The notes: generated by a model from the letters alone, not told the origin. Numbered from the stretch's first letter, positions 1 to 9,558 are shown. The stretch: DNA of 64,000 nt from an uncultured Rhizobiaceae bacterium (GCA_947259295.1 CAMYMG010000056.1:38196-102195), one strand, 5' to 3'. Numbers and translations: made by a program.

Positions 1-78
1 GCCGATGCCAGCGTCCTTGAGAAGCGATTCCACGAAGGAAATGACGACTGCATCGTTGGTGCGAATGAGCTCTTTCAT
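1..78 (-). CDS. DUF2007-type small protein, N-terminal fragment
   Basis: The reverse strand from an ATG at 78 reads 26 codons off the left edge. The peptide begins MKELIRTNDAVVISFVESLL and continues KDAGIG. This matches the start of the DUF2007 (putative signal-transducing protein) family as I remember it: a short ferredoxin-like-fold protein starting with a strand, then a helix rich in E, S and L. The gene lies divergent from the polyprenyl diphosphate synthase, an arrangement common in Rhizobiales. No strong ribosome binding site is visible upstream. The C-terminal part is outside the window, so the family call rests on the first 26 residues. Confidence 0.6.
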   Translation of the reverse strand, partial: MKELIRTNDAVVISFVESLLKDAGIG

Positions 79-236
79 CGCCGGAATCTTGCAGGTCGCG
101 ACGCCGATGTAAATGTCGGAAAGGCACTGCCTGCCTGGACCGCGCCAATTCGCCCCTTGCCGATCATGGTGGTGTCGCCCTAAATCATGTCTGGGTGGCG
201 TTCCGTGGAAAGCGGATCAAGGGACGGGAGTATTTC

Positions 237-1253
237 GTGGGCGTAGTTCTCAATCTCGAAAACGGCAAGCGCGAGGCCGCGTCGGTCGGGCAACTGATCG
301 ACCTGACGGCCGGCGACATGGGTCGCGTCAACAAGCTCATCCTGTCCAAGGCCGGCTCCGACGTCGAAATGATCCCGGAAGTCGCCAATCACCTGATTTC
401 GTCCGGCGGCAAGCGCCTTCGCCCGATGGTGACCCTGGCTGCGGCGCAGATGTTCGGCTATTCCGGCGAAGGCCACGTCAAGCTCGCCACCAGTGTCGAG
501 TTCATGCACACCGCAACCCTGCTGCATGACGACGTCGTCGACGAAAGCGGCATGCGCCGGGGCAAGAAGACGGCCCGCATGATCTGGGGTAACCAGGCGA
601 GCGTTCTCGTCGGCGACTTCCTCCTCGGCCAGGCTTTTCGCATGATGGTCGATGTCGGTTCGCTCGAGGCGCTCGACATCCTTTCCACCGCGGCCACGAT
701 CATCGCCGAGGGCGAGGTCATGCAACTGGCGGCCGCCAAGAACCTCGAAACCACAGAGGACGAGCATTTCGCGGTCATCAAGGCCAAGACGGCGGCGCTG
801 TTTTCGGCTGCTGCAGAGGTCGGGCCGGTCATCGCAGGCGCCTCGCGTACCGACCGCGCCGCCTTGCGCTCCTATGGCATCAATCTCGGGCTGGCCTTCC
901 AGCTTATCGACGACGCTCTCGACTATGGCGGCACGACGCGTGACCTCGGCAAGAATGTCGGCGACGATTTCCGCGAGGGCAAGGTCACACTTCCGGTGAT
1001 CCTGAGTTATCGGCGCGGCACGCCCTCCGAACGCAATTTCTGGAAGAAGGCGATCGAGGAGAATGTCACCGACGATGCGGCGCTCGAGAAGGCCGTTGGC
1101 CTCATGACACGCCATGGCGCCATCGCCGACACGATCGGTCGAGCCAGTCACTTCGGCGGCATTGCCCGCGACGCGTTGGCGCCGCTTGAAGCCACCCCGC
1201 AGAAATCCGCCCTGCTCGAGGTCATCGATTTCTGTATCAGCCGCGTCGCATAG
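237..1253 (+). CDS. ispB: Polyprenyl (octa-/decaprenyl) diphosphate synthase
   Basis: Makes the long isoprenoid side chain of ubiquinone by condensing isopentenyl diphosphate onto an allylic primer. From the GTG at 237 the protein is 338 residues. The first Asp-rich motif is DDVVD (98-102, in LLHDDVVDES) and the second is DDALD (225-229, in LIDDALDYGG), both needed for Mg2+-diphosphate binding. The GTG at 237 is preferred over the upstream GTG at 195 because GGGACGGGAG ends six bases before it and rhizobial homologues begin near MGVVLxLE. Chain length cannot be read with certainty; Rhizobiales normally use Q10, so decaprenyl is likely. ubiA, which attaches the chain, is 10 kb downstream. Confidence 0.95.
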   Translation: MGVVLNLENGKREAASVGQLIDLTAGDMGRVNKLILSKAGSDVEMIPEVANHLISSGGKRLRPMVTLAAAQMFGYSGEGHVKLATSVEFMHTATLLHDDVVDESGMRRGKKTARMIWGNQASVLVGDFLLGQAFRMMVDVGSLEALDILSTAATIIAEGEVMQLAAAKNLETTEDEHFAVIKAKTAALFSAAAEVGPVIAGASRTDRAALRSYGINLGLAFQLIDDALDYGGTTRDLGKNVGDDFREGKVTLPVILSYRRGTPSERNFWKKAIEENVTDDAALEKAVGLMTRHGAIADTIGRASHFGGIARDALAPLEATPQKSALLEVIDFCISRVA

Positions 1254-1379
1254 ACGGTTTCGGTATCGTGAACTGGCCCGGATTGAACCCAAATCCCAAA
1301 AAGGCCATGCTTTGGCGCAACAATTCGCGAAAGCGAATCTCGCTCCCGGCGCTTCAGGCGCCCGGCAGGAAGGATGAAC

Positions 1380-3419
1380 ATGCGGCAAGGATCTAGTCGC
1401 TGGCTACTCGGGCTGGCTGCTGCGACGGCAATGGTATTTTCGGGGCAGCCGGTGTTTGCGGCTGGCACTGCGGCGGACACCAAGGTCGACGTCACGTCCT
1501 TTTCCGGTGCCTATCTGGCGGCGCGCGTCGCGGAAGTGGACAACGATCTCGACGGCGCGATCACCTTCTACAAGAAGGCGCTGGCCTTCGATCCGGAGAA
1601 CCAGGCGCTTCAGCAGAGCGTCATGCTGGCGCTGATCTCCCAGGGCCGTTTCGATGAATCGCTGCCCTATGCCGAGAAGCTGAAGACGGTGGCCGAGGTC
1701 GAACGGTTCTCCCGTCTCGCTCTAGCCGTCGATGCCTTCCGCAAGAAGGATTACAAGGCAGCGGAATCCTGGCTCAAGCTCGCCTTGGAGTCGGATCTCG
1801 ACGGTCTGGTTTCCAAGGTCCTGACAGCCTGGGCGCAGTTTGGCGCCGGCGATGCCAATCGTGCGCTGGCCACACTGGACGAAATGTCCGGACCGCAATG
1901 GTATGGACTCTTCGTTTCCTACAATAAGGGACTGATCGCCGACGCCGCGGGACTCAACGACGAGGCCGACGCGGCCTACCAGGCCGCCACGGGCGACCTC
2001 GCATCGGGTGGAAGCTCGCCGGAGACCTGGCTGCGCGCGGCTGAAGCCTATGCCGGTTTCCTTGCCCGTACGGGGAAGAAGGACGCCGCCCTGGCCATGC
2101 TCGACAAGGCTGACGAATTCGTCTCGGGACGGGTTCCGCTGGTCGCCTTGCGCGAAAAGATCGAAAAGGGCCAACCCATCGAGCCCCTGGCGGCGACGCC
2201 TGCCGATGGCGCAAGCGAACTCCTTTTCGTGCTGGCGACGGCAATGAACCGCGCGGGCGGCGAATCCTTCGTCAAGCTTTACCTGCGCTACGCACTGGCG
2301 CTTCGGCCTGACAGCGACGTCGCGCTGATCCAGCTCGCGAGTGTGGCTGAGCAGCAGGACGACGCCGAAGGCGCGATAGAGCTCTATCGGCGGATTCCGG
2401 ACAGCTCGCCGCTGAAGCGGCTTTCCGAACTGCAACTCGGCCTCAATCTGGCGGACCTCGACCGCAAGGACGAGGCGATCAGCCAGCTCCGCGCCCTCAT
2501 CGATGAAAATCCCGACGATATGCGTGGCTATCTCGCGCTCGGCGGCGTCTATTCCTCCAAGCAGGACTATGCCAGCTCGGCCGAATTGTACGACCGGGCC
2601 GTTGCCCGTATCGAGAAGCAGCAGCCGTCCCTGTTGCCGCAAGACCCGCGCGCCAGTTCCAACTGGAACATCTACTACCAGCGCGGCATCGCCTACGAGC
2701 GGCTGAAGCGCTGGCCCGAGGCCGAGCCGAACTTCCGCAAGGCCATGGAACTGTATCCCAATCAGCCGCAGGTGATGAACTATCTCGGCTATTCCTGGAT
2801 CGACATGAACATCAACCTGGAGGAGGGGCTCGACCTCATCCAGAAGGCGGTGGATCTGCGCCCCAGTGATGGCTACATCGTCGATTCTCTGGGCTGGGCT
2901 CACTATCGGCTCGGCCAGTACGAGGACGCAGTCCGCGAGCTCGAGCGGGCAGTTTCGCTGAAGCCCGACGACCCGGTGCTGAACGACCACCTCGGCGACG
3001 CGTACTGGCGTGCCGGCAGGCGCCTGGAGGCCACGTTCCAGTGGAGCCATGCCCGCGACATGAAGCCGGAGCCAGATGTCCTCGCGATCGTCGAGAAGAA
3101 GCTCGCGGAAGGCCTGCCGCCCGTCGAGACCAAGGCGCTTGCGGAAGAGCCGGCGAAGACCGCTGATCCGGCACCTGCCGAGCCGGCCGAAACGCCGGTC
3201 GATCAGCGCACCGAAGCCGTGCAGCCGGCAGAGCCCGCCGCAGCAACGCCGGTGTCCTACAAGGTGATGCCCGGCCAGTCGCTCTGGTCGATCGCATCCG
3301 ACGAGCTGGGGAGCGGCAGCCGCTATATCGAGATCCTCAATCTCAACCCGCAGCTGCGCGGCGATCCGGGCCGCCTGATGCCCGGGCAGGAACTGACGCT
3401 GCCGGGCGCCAGCCGCTAG
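1380..3419 (+). CDS. Exported TPR-repeat protein with C-terminal LysM-like domain
   Basis: 679 residues from the ATG at 1380. This start is preferred over the ATG at 1374 because AGGAAGG ends at 1373, giving six bases of spacing. A signal peptide is evident (SSRWLLGLAAATAMVFSG, cleavage near FAA). Tetratricopeptide repeats fill most of residues 35-580, with clear A-L-x-P-D/E-N units such as YKKALAFDPENQAL and FRKAMELYPNQPQVMNYLGY. A Pro/Ala/Glu-rich linker (about 580-625) leads to a final segment of about 50 residues with LysM features (YKVMPGQSLWSIA, then LNPQL and LMPGQELTLP). It is probably a periplasmic or envelope scaffold, with the LysM touching peptidoglycan. No catalytic domain is visible and the partner is unknown. 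Confidence 0.85.
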   Translation: MRQGSSRWLLGLAAATAMVFSGQPVFAAGTAADTKVDVTSFSGAYLAARVAEVDNDLDGAITFYKKALAFDPENQALQQSVMLALISQGRFDESLPYAEKLKTVAEVERFSRLALAVDAFRKKDYKAAESWLKLALESDLDGLVSKVLTAWAQFGAGDANRALATLDEMSGPQWYGLFVSYNKGLIADAAGLNDEADAAYQAATGDLASGGSSPETWLRAAEAYAGFLARTGKKDAALAMLDKADEFVSGRVPLVALREKIEKGQPIEPLAATPADGASELLFVLATAMNRAGGESFVKLYLRYALALRPDSDVALIQLASVAEQQDDAEGAIELYRRIPDSSPLKRLSELQLGLNLADLDRKDEAISQLRALIDENPDDMRGYLALGGVYSSKQDYASSAELYDRAVARIEKQQPSLLPQDPRASSNWNIYYQRGIAYERLKRWPEAEPNFRKAMELYPNQPQVMNYLGYSWIDMNINLEEGLDLIQKAVDLRPSDGYIVDSLGWAHYRLGQYEDAVRELERAVSLKPDDPVLNDHLGDAYWRAGRRLEATFQWSHARDMKPEPDVLAIVEKKLAEGLPPVETKALAEEPAKTADPAPAEPAETPVDQRTEAVQPAEPAAATPVSYKVMPGQSLWSIASDELGSGSRYIEILNLNPQLRGDPGRLMPGQELTLPGASR

Positions 3420-3507
3420 TCGCGGTTCGGGCCGCGTCCGCGCGGCTTGACGCTCCGGTGGTGCCGCTCTAGGACGGGCCATCCTTCGCCGACCGCCCGA
3501 GGCTTCC

Positions 3508-4458
3508 TTGCCAGACACGCTGCCCGCCCACATGCGCCCCGAACGCTCCTTCCAGGGGCTTATCCTGACGCTTCACGCCTATTGGGCCGACAAGGGATGC
3601 GTGATCCTGCAGCCCTACGACATGGAAGTCGGCGCCGGCACGTTTCACCCGGCGACCACATTGCGCGCGCTCGGGCCCAAGCGCTGGAACGCCGCCTATG
3701 TGCAGCCGTCCCGTCGGCCCAAGGACGGCCGCTACGGCGAGAACCCCAACCGGCTGCAGCATTATTACCAGTATCAGGTCATCCTGAAGCCCAATCCGCC
3801 GAACCTCCAGGAGCTCTATCTGGGCTCGCTCGAAGCAATCGGCATCGACCCGCTGGTGCATGACATCCGCTTCGTCGAGGACGACTGGGAAAGTCCAACG
3901 CTCGGCGCCTGGGGACTTGGCTGGGAATGCTGGTGCGACGGCATGGAAGTCTCGCAGTTCACCTATTTCCAGCAGGTCTGCGGCATCGAGTGCTCGCCGG
4001 TTGCCGGTGAGCTGACCTACGGACTCGAGCGGCTCGCCATGTATGTTCAGGGCGTCGACAACGTCTATGACCTGAACTTCAACGGCCGCGAGGGAGATGA
4101 GAAGATCAGCTACGGCGAGGTCTTCCTGCAGGCCGAGCAGGAATATTCCAGGCACAATTTCGAGCATGCCGACACCACCATGCTGCTCAGGCATTTCGAA
4201 GACGCCGAGAACGAGTGCAAGGCGTTGCTTGCCGCCAGCGCACCGGCCGAAAACGACAATCTGGCGCTGCACAGGATGGTGCTTCCGGCCTATGACCAGT
4301 GCATCAAGGCGAGCCACGTCTTCAACCTGCTCGATGCGCGCGGCGTGATTTCGGTCACCGAGCGCCAGAGCTACATCCTGCGCGTGCGCAATCTCTCCAA
4401 GGCCTGCGGCGAAGCCTTCCTGCAGACCGAGGCCGGCGGCGCGCTCGCTGCAGCCTAG
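3508..4458 (+). CDS. glyQ: Glycine--tRNA ligase, alpha subunit
   Basis: Catalytic subunit of the heterotetrameric bacterial glycyl-tRNA synthetase, which charges tRNA-Gly with glycine. The 316 residues carry the family blocks [58 protein letters not shown] and [18 protein letters not shown]. Length is typical. The start is a TTG at 3508 with GAGG five bases upstream; the first ATG in frame (3532) would remove eight residues that homologues usually have. The beta subunit gene follows 582 bases later, with two oppositely oriented small genes in the gap, so the two subunits are not tightly co-transcribed here. Confidence 0.97.
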   Translation: MPDTLPAHMRPERSFQGLILTLHAYWADKGCVILQPYDMEVGAGTFHPATTLRALGPKRWNAAYVQPSRRPKDGRYGENPNRLQHYYQYQVILKPNPPNLQELYLGSLEAIGIDPLVHDIRFVEDDWESPTLGAWGLGWECWCDGMEVSQFTYFQQVCGIECSPVAGELTYGLERLAMYVQGVDNVYDLNFNGREGDEKISYGEVFLQAEQEYSRHNFEHADTTMLLRHFEDAENECKALLAASAPAENDNLALHRMVLPAYDQCIKASHVFNLLDARGVISVTERQSYILRVRNLSKACGEAFLQTEAGGALAAA

Positions 4459-4475
4459 GCCGATCCGTCGGGGGG

Positions 4476-4664
4476 TTACCGCGTCAGGCTGATTACCCTA
4501 ATGGTCGGCGTCAGCGTGTTGAGGTCGGGCACCGCCTGCTTCTGGACCAGCAGCGTTGTCTCCTTAGGCTGCGTGGAGTTTGCCAAAGTGTCCTGCGCGG
4601 CCCAGGCGCCGGCCAGCAGCGTCAGGCGGATGGTGGCGGCCGTGATCAGTTTCAGCATGCTCAT
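4476..4664 (-). CDS. Small exported protein of unknown function (62 aa)
   Basis: Reverse-strand ORF of 62 residues with an N-terminal signal peptide (MSMLKLITAATIRLTLLAGAW, likely cleavage at AWA-AQ) and a mature part of about 40 residues rich in T and L, ending ISLTR. A good ribosome binding site, GGAG, sits seven bases before the ATG at 4664 and overlaps the stop region of the upstream 60-residue gene (13-base gap), so the pair looks translationally linked. It lies between glyQ and glyS on the opposite strand. I do not recognise a family. Export is supported by sequence; function is not. Confidence 0.6.
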   Translation of the reverse strand: MSMLKLITAATIRLTLLAGAWAAQDTLANSTQPKETTLLVQKQAVPDLNTLTPTIRVISLTR

Positions 4665-4677
4665 GCTCGTTCTCCTC

Positions 4678-4860
4678 TCAGGCCGCCGGCCCGGCCGTTG
4701 CCGGAATCTCGATCGGCGTTGAAATCTGCTTGCCGGACACGGCGATCGTCTCCAGCGCGCGGCGCATGCCCGGCATCTGCTCGTCTCCCGGCGTTGCGAC
4801 ATGGATGGCCAGAAGCGCGCTGAGCGCGAGAAGGTGGATGAGTGTCGGGGCCGTTTTCAT
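4678..4860 (-). CDS. Small exported protein of unknown function (60 aa)
   Basis: Reverse-strand ORF of 60 residues from the ATG at 4860. It starts MKTAPTLIHLLALSALLAIH, a plausible signal peptide, followed by a short mature part (TPGDEQMPGMRRALETIAVS and so on, ending PATAGPAA). The ribosome binding site is weak. It is the first gene of a two-gene reverse-strand unit with the 62-residue exported protein. No cysteine or lipobox is visible, so a soluble periplasmic peptide is more likely than a lipoprotein. No family recognised. The tight coupling to the downstream gene and the signal peptide are the main reasons to accept it. Confidence 0.55.
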   Translation of the reverse strand: MKTAPTLIHLLALSALLAIHVATPGDEQMPGMRRALETIAVSGKQISTPIEIPATAGPAA

Positions 4861-5040
4861 GGTCGTTTGCCGGTCGATGCGGGGTTGCTATGCCCGTCTG
4901 TCGCCCCGCATCCGGCTTTGGTTCAAAGCCACGGCGTTTTTCTCGGCAGAAATGGGGTCGGACCGTTTCGCGCAAAGCCGGTGGTGACAGCCAAGTGCTG
5001 ACTTGCTATGCCCGCGCCAACCGTTTCAGCGAGACCGAAC

Positions 5041-7371
5041 ATGCCCGACTTGCTACTTGAGCTTCGCAGCGAGGAAATCCCCGCGCGCATGCAGCGCAAG
5101 GCTGCCGGCGACCTCAAAAAGATGGTCACCGACGGTCTGGTCGAGGCCGGCCTGACCTACGAGGCCGCGCGCGAATACTGGACGCCCCGCCGCCTGGTGC
5201 TCGATCTGCGCGGTCTGACCGCGCGCTCCAGGGACGTGCACGAGGAACGCAAGGGCCCGAGTACCAAGGCGCCCGAACAGGCGATCCAGGGTTTCCTGCG
5301 CTCGGCCGGCCTGTCGTCGGTCGACGAGGCGCACATCCATACCGATCCCAAGAAGGGCGATTTCTACGTCGCACACATCTCGAAGCCTGGCAGGGCGGCC
5401 GAAGAGATCATCGCCGGGCTGATCCCCAGCATCCTGCGCAGCTTTCCCTGGCCGAAGGAGATGCGCTGGGGCGCCGCTTCCGGCCCCAAGGGCCAGACCT
5501 ATTCCGGCATTGCCGGGCTCGGCGGCGAGACGCTGCGCTGGGTGCGCCCGCTGCAGTCGATCGTTTGCACCTTCGGTCCCGAAACCGAGGAACCGGTGGT
5601 CGTCGACTTCGAGGTCGGCGGTATTCGCTCGGGCAACGTCACCTACGGCCACCGCTTCCATGCGCCGGACGCCATCACCGTGCGCCGCTTCGGCGACTAT
5701 GCCGCCAAGCTCGAGGCGGCCAAGGTCGTCATCGACGCCGACCGCCGCAAGGAGATCATCCTCTCGGATGCCAGGAACCTCGCCTTCGCCAACGGGCTTG
5801 ATCTCGTCGAGGATGAAGGGCTGCTCGAGGAAGTGTCGGGCCTCGTCGAATGGCCGGTCGTCCTGCTCGGCGAATTCGAGCAGGATTTCCTGGCTATCCC
5901 GCCGGAGGTCATCCGGCTGACCATCCGCGCCAACCAGAAATGTTTCGTCACGCGGCCGCATGGTGGCGAAGCGCTGTCGAACCGCTTCGTCGTCACCGCC
6001 AATGTCGAGGCGACCGACGGCGGCAGAGAGATCGCGCACGGCAACGGCAAGGTGGTGCGCGCCCGGCTTTCCGACGCGCTCTATTTCTGGAAGACCGACC
6101 AGGCCGACCTGCCGGACCTCGACCAACTGACGGCGTCGGCCGAAAAATTCGGGCTCGACCTCAAGAAGCCGCTCGACCAGCGCATGGCCCGCCTCGACCA
6201 TCTCGGCGTCACCTTCCACGCCAAGCTCGGCACCCAGGGCGAAAGAGTCGAAAGGATTCGAAGGCTGGCGCAGGAGATCGCCCCGCTGGTCGGCGCCGAT
6301 CCCGAACTGGCGGCCCGCGCGGCGGTGCTCGCCAAGGCCGACCTCACCACCGAAATCGTCGGCGAGTTCCCCGAACTGCAGGGCGCGATGGGCCGCAAAT
6401 ATGCGCTGCTGCAGGGCGAGAGTCCGTCGGTCGCCGCAGCCATCGAGGAGCACTACAAGCCGCAGGGCCCCGGAGACAGCGTGCCGACCGACCCGGTGTC
6501 GATCGCGGTGGCGCTTGCCGACAAGCTCGACACGCTGACCGGATTCTGGGTCATCGACGAGAAGCCGACGGGGTCGAAGGATCCCTATGCGCTGCGGCGC
6601 GCGGCACTTGGCGTGATCCGCATCATCCTCGAGAACGAGCTGAACTTTTCCGTCGATCCGCTGAATGACGTGCAGGTGCTGCGTCACCAGGTCGGTGCGT
6701 CGCCGTCATCGCCGGATCGGCTCAATGCGATCCTGTCCGCAGCCGCGAGGGACGGCATGTTCAGGCAGCCGGCGCGAGGTCTGATTGCAGAGGCCAAGGC
6801 CGAAGCACCTGAATGGCTGGCACTGGTTGAACAGCACGACCCATCAATCAGCGACGACCTGCGCGCGTTCCTTCAGGATCGCCTGAAAGTCTATCTCCGC
6901 GACAATGGCATGCGGCACGACATGATCGATGCCGTCATTGCGCCGGAGGCCTGCAACCTCCTCGCGATCGTCCGCCGCGTCGAAGCACTCGGCTCCTTCC
7001 TCGCCACCGACGAAGGCAAGAACCTGCTCGCCGGCGCCAAGCGCGCCGCCAACATTCTGGCCGCCGAGGAGAAGAGGAAGACTGTAATTGCTGATAGCGT
7101 TGATCCGTCTCTGCTGCGCGAAGAACCGGAGAAAAACTTGCTTGCCGCGGTGAATCAGGCTGAGAAGGAAGCCGGCCAAGCGATTCAGAACGAAGACTTT
7201 TCCGCCGCCATGCTGGCGCTTAGCGTGTTGCGTGAACCGGTTGATTCATTCTTCGAGCAGGTGCTGGTAAACGACCCCGACGAGCATGTCCGCGCCAACC
7301 GCCTGGCACTGCTCTCGCGCATCCGGACGGCCACCGATCAGGTCGCCGATTTCTCGAAGATCGCCGGTTGA
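5041..7371 (+). CDS. glyS: Glycine--tRNA ligase, beta subunit
   Basis: 776 residues from the ATG at 5041. This start gives [17 protein letters not shown], the usual family N-terminus; an ATG 33 bases upstream is less likely. The beta subunit binds and positions tRNA-Gly for the alpha subunit. Recognisable blocks include [26 protein letters not shown], the HD-type region near [23 protein letters not shown], and the C-terminal anticodon-binding part ([19 protein letters not shown] to [10 protein letters not shown]). It is somewhat longer than Gram-positive versions, as is usual in Rhizobiales. Codon use from about 7081 to 7260 looks less GC-rich than the rest of the gene. Because the preceding genes run the other way, it needs its own promoter in 4861-5040. 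Confidence 0.96.
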   Translation: MPDLLLELRSEEIPARMQRKAAGDLKKMVTDGLVEAGLTYEAAREYWTPRRLVLDLRGLTARSRDVHEERKGPSTKAPEQAIQGFLRSAGLSSVDEAHIHTDPKKGDFYVAHISKPGRAAEEIIAGLIPSILRSFPWPKEMRWGAASGPKGQTYSGIAGLGGETLRWVRPLQSIVCTFGPETEEPVVVDFEVGGIRSGNVTYGHRFHAPDAITVRRFGDYAAKLEAAKVVIDADRRKEIILSDARNLAFANGLDLVEDEGLLEEVSGLVEWPVVLLGEFEQDFLAIPPEVIRLTIRANQKCFVTRPHGGEALSNRFVVTANVEATDGGREIAHGNGKVVRARLSDALYFWKTDQADLPDLDQLTASAEKFGLDLKKPLDQRMARLDHLGVTFHAKLGTQGERVERIRRLAQEIAPLVGADPELAARAAVLAKADLTTEIVGEFPELQGAMGRKYALLQGESPSVAAAIEEHYKPQGPGDSVPTDPVSIAVALADKLDTLTGFWVIDEKPTGSKDPYALRRAALGVIRIILENELNFSVDPLNDVQVLRHQVGASPSSPDRLNAILSAAARDGMFRQPARGLIAEAKAEAPEWLALVEQHDPSISDDLRAFLQDRLKVYLRDNGMRHDMIDAVIAPEACNLLAIVRRVEALGSFLATDEGKNLLAGAKRAANILAAEEKRKTVIADSVDPSLLREEPEKNLLAAVNQAEKEAGQAIQNEDFSAAMLALSVLREPVDSFFEQVLVNDPDEHVRANRLALLSRIRTATDQVADFSKIAG

Positions 7372-7386
7372 GGCGCCTGGAAAGGC

Positions 7387-7773
7387 TCAGTCGAGAATGA
7401 CGACCCGGACGCTGTTGCGATAGACCGTAACCTCGATGAGCGGCTCGCCGTGGAGGATAGCGCTGCGCGTCGCCTCGTTCATTGCGGCCTTCTTGTTGAG
7501 CATTTGCTCGAACCGGCCACGCTTGGCGTTGGTGGTGAACCAGACGTCGATATCGTCTTCCTCGTCGGTCTGGATGTGCTTGTGAACATTGGCGCGGTCC
7601 TGCCGCACCACCTGCGCGGCCGTGTCGAGCCTGTAGCCGTCGCTGGCTTCATGATCCTTCCAGGAAATGCGCGCCACATAGCTACCGAGCAACTCGTCGG
7701 CCAACGCCGGCGAGGAAACACCGGCCAGTGCCATCGCCGCGGCGCTGAGCAACACGTAGGCATTTCGTCTCAT
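7387..7773 (-). CDS. Exported protein of unknown function (128 aa)
   Basis: Reverse-strand gene convergent with glyS (15-base gap). The ATG at 7773 is preferred over that at 7779 because AGGA ends seven bases before it. The N-terminus RRNAYVLLSAAAMALAGVSS with cleavage near ALA-DE is a clear signal peptide. The mature part (about 100 residues) is charged and lacks cysteines: blocks include YVARISWKDHEASDGYRLDT, FTTNAKRGRFEQMLNKKAAM and a final V-rich strand EVTVYRNSVRVVILD. The pattern suggests a small alpha/beta periplasmic protein. I do not recognise the family. Confidence 0.7.
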   Translation of the reverse strand: MRRNAYVLLSAAAMALAGVSSPALADELLGSYVARISWKDHEASDGYRLDTAAQVVRQDRANVHKHIQTDEEDDIDVWFTTNAKRGRFEQMLNKKAAMNEATRSAILHGEPLIEVTVYRNSVRVVILD

Positions 7774-7825
7774 GTTCATGGTCCTTTGCCGGCCAATGGG
7801 ACGCCTCTGGCCGGGTCAGTCTAGC

Positions 7826-8398
7826 CTATTCGGTTTCCGGCATCTGCGTTGGCTCGGCCGCGGATTCGGAAGCCTGGAGGGCGCGTTGCCTCTCTGCCTG
7901 ACGCTTGAGCGCCTTGCGCTTGCTTGGCGTCCCCCTGTCGTCAGGGTCGAGCGCAGGTTCGAGAGCTTCCGCGGACTGGGTGGATGAAGGCGGTGCCGGA
8001 CGCAGCAACGCGTCTCCCACCAGGCCGCCTCGAATGACCATCGGCATCAGCGGTGTGCTGCGACCGGCATCCGGAACGGTCGTCTCCGCCACCGCGATCC
8101 TGTCCTGGGTGAAACTGCCGTCCGGACCGTTAAGCACGATCACGGAGGGCGTGACAGTGCCCTCTGGTTCGCTCAGCAAGGTGATGGAGGGAGAGGCGAG
8201 CGCGACGGAGGAGAGCGTGACCGTCGACCCCGATTCCGTCTCCTGGGTCTGGACCACGGCTCCGCCAGGGGTTTCGCCGACGAGGATGATCGAGGGTCCG
8301 ATATCCGTCTTCAGCGGTTCCAGCATCACCAGGGAAGAAGCCTGTGCTTCTCCCGCGGAGATTCCCGCTAGCAGAACAAATGCTGCAAACATCCGCAT
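7826..8398 (-). CDS. Exported protein with three PS-I/V repeats and basic tail
   Basis: 190 residues from the ATG at 8398, where MRMFAAFVLLAGISAGEAQA forms a signal peptide. Longer in-frame extensions upstream lack signal character. Three degenerate repeats share the pattern x-P-S-I/V-x-L/V-x-x-x-x-x-G-G/T/S: GPSIILVGETPGG (34-46), SPSITLLSEPEGT (69-81) and TPSVIVLNGPDGS (83-95). They look like beta-strand plus turn units. The C-terminus is Pro/Ser-rich, then strongly basic (SKRKALKRQAERQRAL, 159-174), then acidic. It is divergent from the threonylcarbamoyl-AMP synthase gene, with 176 bases between. No family recognised; an envelope location is inferred from the signal peptide. Confidence 0.65.
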   Translation of the reverse strand: MRMFAAFVLLAGISAGEAQASSLVMLEPLKTDIGPSIILVGETPGGAVVQTQETESGSTVTLSSVALASPSITLLSEPEGTVTPSVIVLNGPDGSFTQDRIAVAETTVPDAGRSTPLMPMVIRGGLVGDALLRPAPPSSTQSAEALEPALDPDDRGTPSKRKALKRQAERQRALQASESAAEPTQMPETE

Positions 8399-8574
8399 GA
8401 ATTCCAGGCTCCGCTCCAAGCATAGCAAGGCAGGCCGAAGTCTGCCATCGGCCCCTTGATCTCGAATTACCCGCGAAACTAGCATTTTACCGATTAACAA
8501 AATGGTGCCGCGCCGGCCTTGCTCCTCCGCGCGGCGCGCGATAGCTACCAAGAACCGAATTCCGGAAGGCTCCC

Positions 8575-9558
8575 GTGGCAACAATACTGAAGACCGACGA
8601 GGCTATAGCCCAAGCGCTGTCATTGCTCGAAGCCGGGCAGATCGTCGCGATCCCGACGGAAACCGTCTACGGGCTGGCAGGCGACGCGACGAACGGCGAG
8701 GCTGTGGCGCGGATTTTCGAGGCCAAAGGACGTCCGAGCTTCAATCCCCTGATTGTCCACGTTGCGGGCATGGTCATGGCCAGGCGGATTGCCGTCTTCG
8801 ATCCTCTGTCGATCAGGCTCGCCGAGGCCTTCTGGCCGGGGCCGCTGACACTTGTATTGCCGCTCGCACCAGACGCCGGCATCCACCCGCTGGTTACCGC
8901 CGGTCTCGATACGGTCGCTCTGCGCATGCCGCAGGGTTTCGGCGCGACGCTGATCGGCAGGCTCGGCCGTCCGCTCGCGGCCCCAAGCGCGAATTCATCG
9001 GGCAGGATTACCGCCACCACCGCGCAGGCCGTTGAGGCCGATCTCGGCGACCGCGTGCCGCTGATCGTCGATGGCGGGCCGACTCAGGTCGGGCTTGAAT
9101 CGACGATCGTGAAGGTTGAAGGCACGAGATTGCGCCTGCTGCGGCCGGGTGGCATCGCCGCCGAGGTGATTGAGGCCGCCGCGCGCCTTCCTCTGCTGCG
9201 CGAGTCTGCCGCGGGAATCGAGGCGCCCGGCATGCTGGCGTCGCATTATGCTCCGATGGCCGCCGTTCGGGTCGAAGCCGGCGAAGTAGGTCCGAACGAG
9301 GCGTTGCTGGCATTCGGACCGGTACGCGCCGCTCTGTCGGAAAACGCGGTTGCCGTTTTGAACCTGTCCGAGAAGGGCGACCTCCGCGAGGCCGCGAGCA
9401 ATCTGTTTTCGCATCTTCAAGCGCTCGACCGGAGCGGCGCGGCCACCATCGCGGTGGAACCGATCCCCAACCGGGGACTGGGCGAGGCCATCAACGACCG
9501 TCTCGGACGCGCCGCGGCGCCGCGAACCCTCGCTGCCAGCGAGCCACAGGCGTCCTGA
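8575..9558 (+). CDS. L-threonylcarbamoyladenylate synthase (Sua5/YwlC/TsaC family)
   Basis: Makes threonylcarbamoyl-AMP from threonine, bicarbonate and ATP, the first step of the t6A37 tRNA modification. The 327-residue protein has the YrdC domain (about 8-200: IPTETVYGLAGDA, AKGRPSFNPLIVHV, FWPGPLTLVL, LAAPSANSSGRI, DGGPTQVGLESTIV) followed by the Sua5 C-terminal domain (about 230-320, APGMLASHYAP at its start). This makes it a long Sua5-type rather than short TsaC-type protein. The start is a GTG at 8575 with GGAAGG five bases upstream. Its TGA overlaps the next gene's ATG by one base (TGATG), which implies coupled translation. Confidence 0.94.
   Translation: MATILKTDEAIAQALSLLEAGQIVAIPTETVYGLAGDATNGEAVARIFEAKGRPSFNPLIVHVAGMVMARRIAVFDPLSIRLAEAFWPGPLTLVLPLAPDAGIHPLVTAGLDTVALRMPQGFGATLIGRLGRPLAAPSANSSGRITATTAQAVEADLGDRVPLIVDGGPTQVGLESTIVKVEGTRLRLLRPGGIAAEVIEAAARLPLLRESAAGIEAPGMLASHYAPMAAVRVEAGEVGPNEALLAFGPVRAALSENAVAVLNLSEKGDLREAASNLFSHLQALDRSGAATIAVEPIPNRGLGEAINDRLGRAAAPRTLAASEPQAS

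Noticed and set aside
1722..3533. 603-codon reverse-strand ORF opposite the TPR protein
   Set aside because: Antisense open frame typical of high-GC genes; the forward protein has clear TPR and signal peptide features and the reverse one has none.
5053..6687. 544-codon reverse-strand ORF opposite glyS
   Set aside because: Antisense to a well-supported glyS; no recognisable domain.
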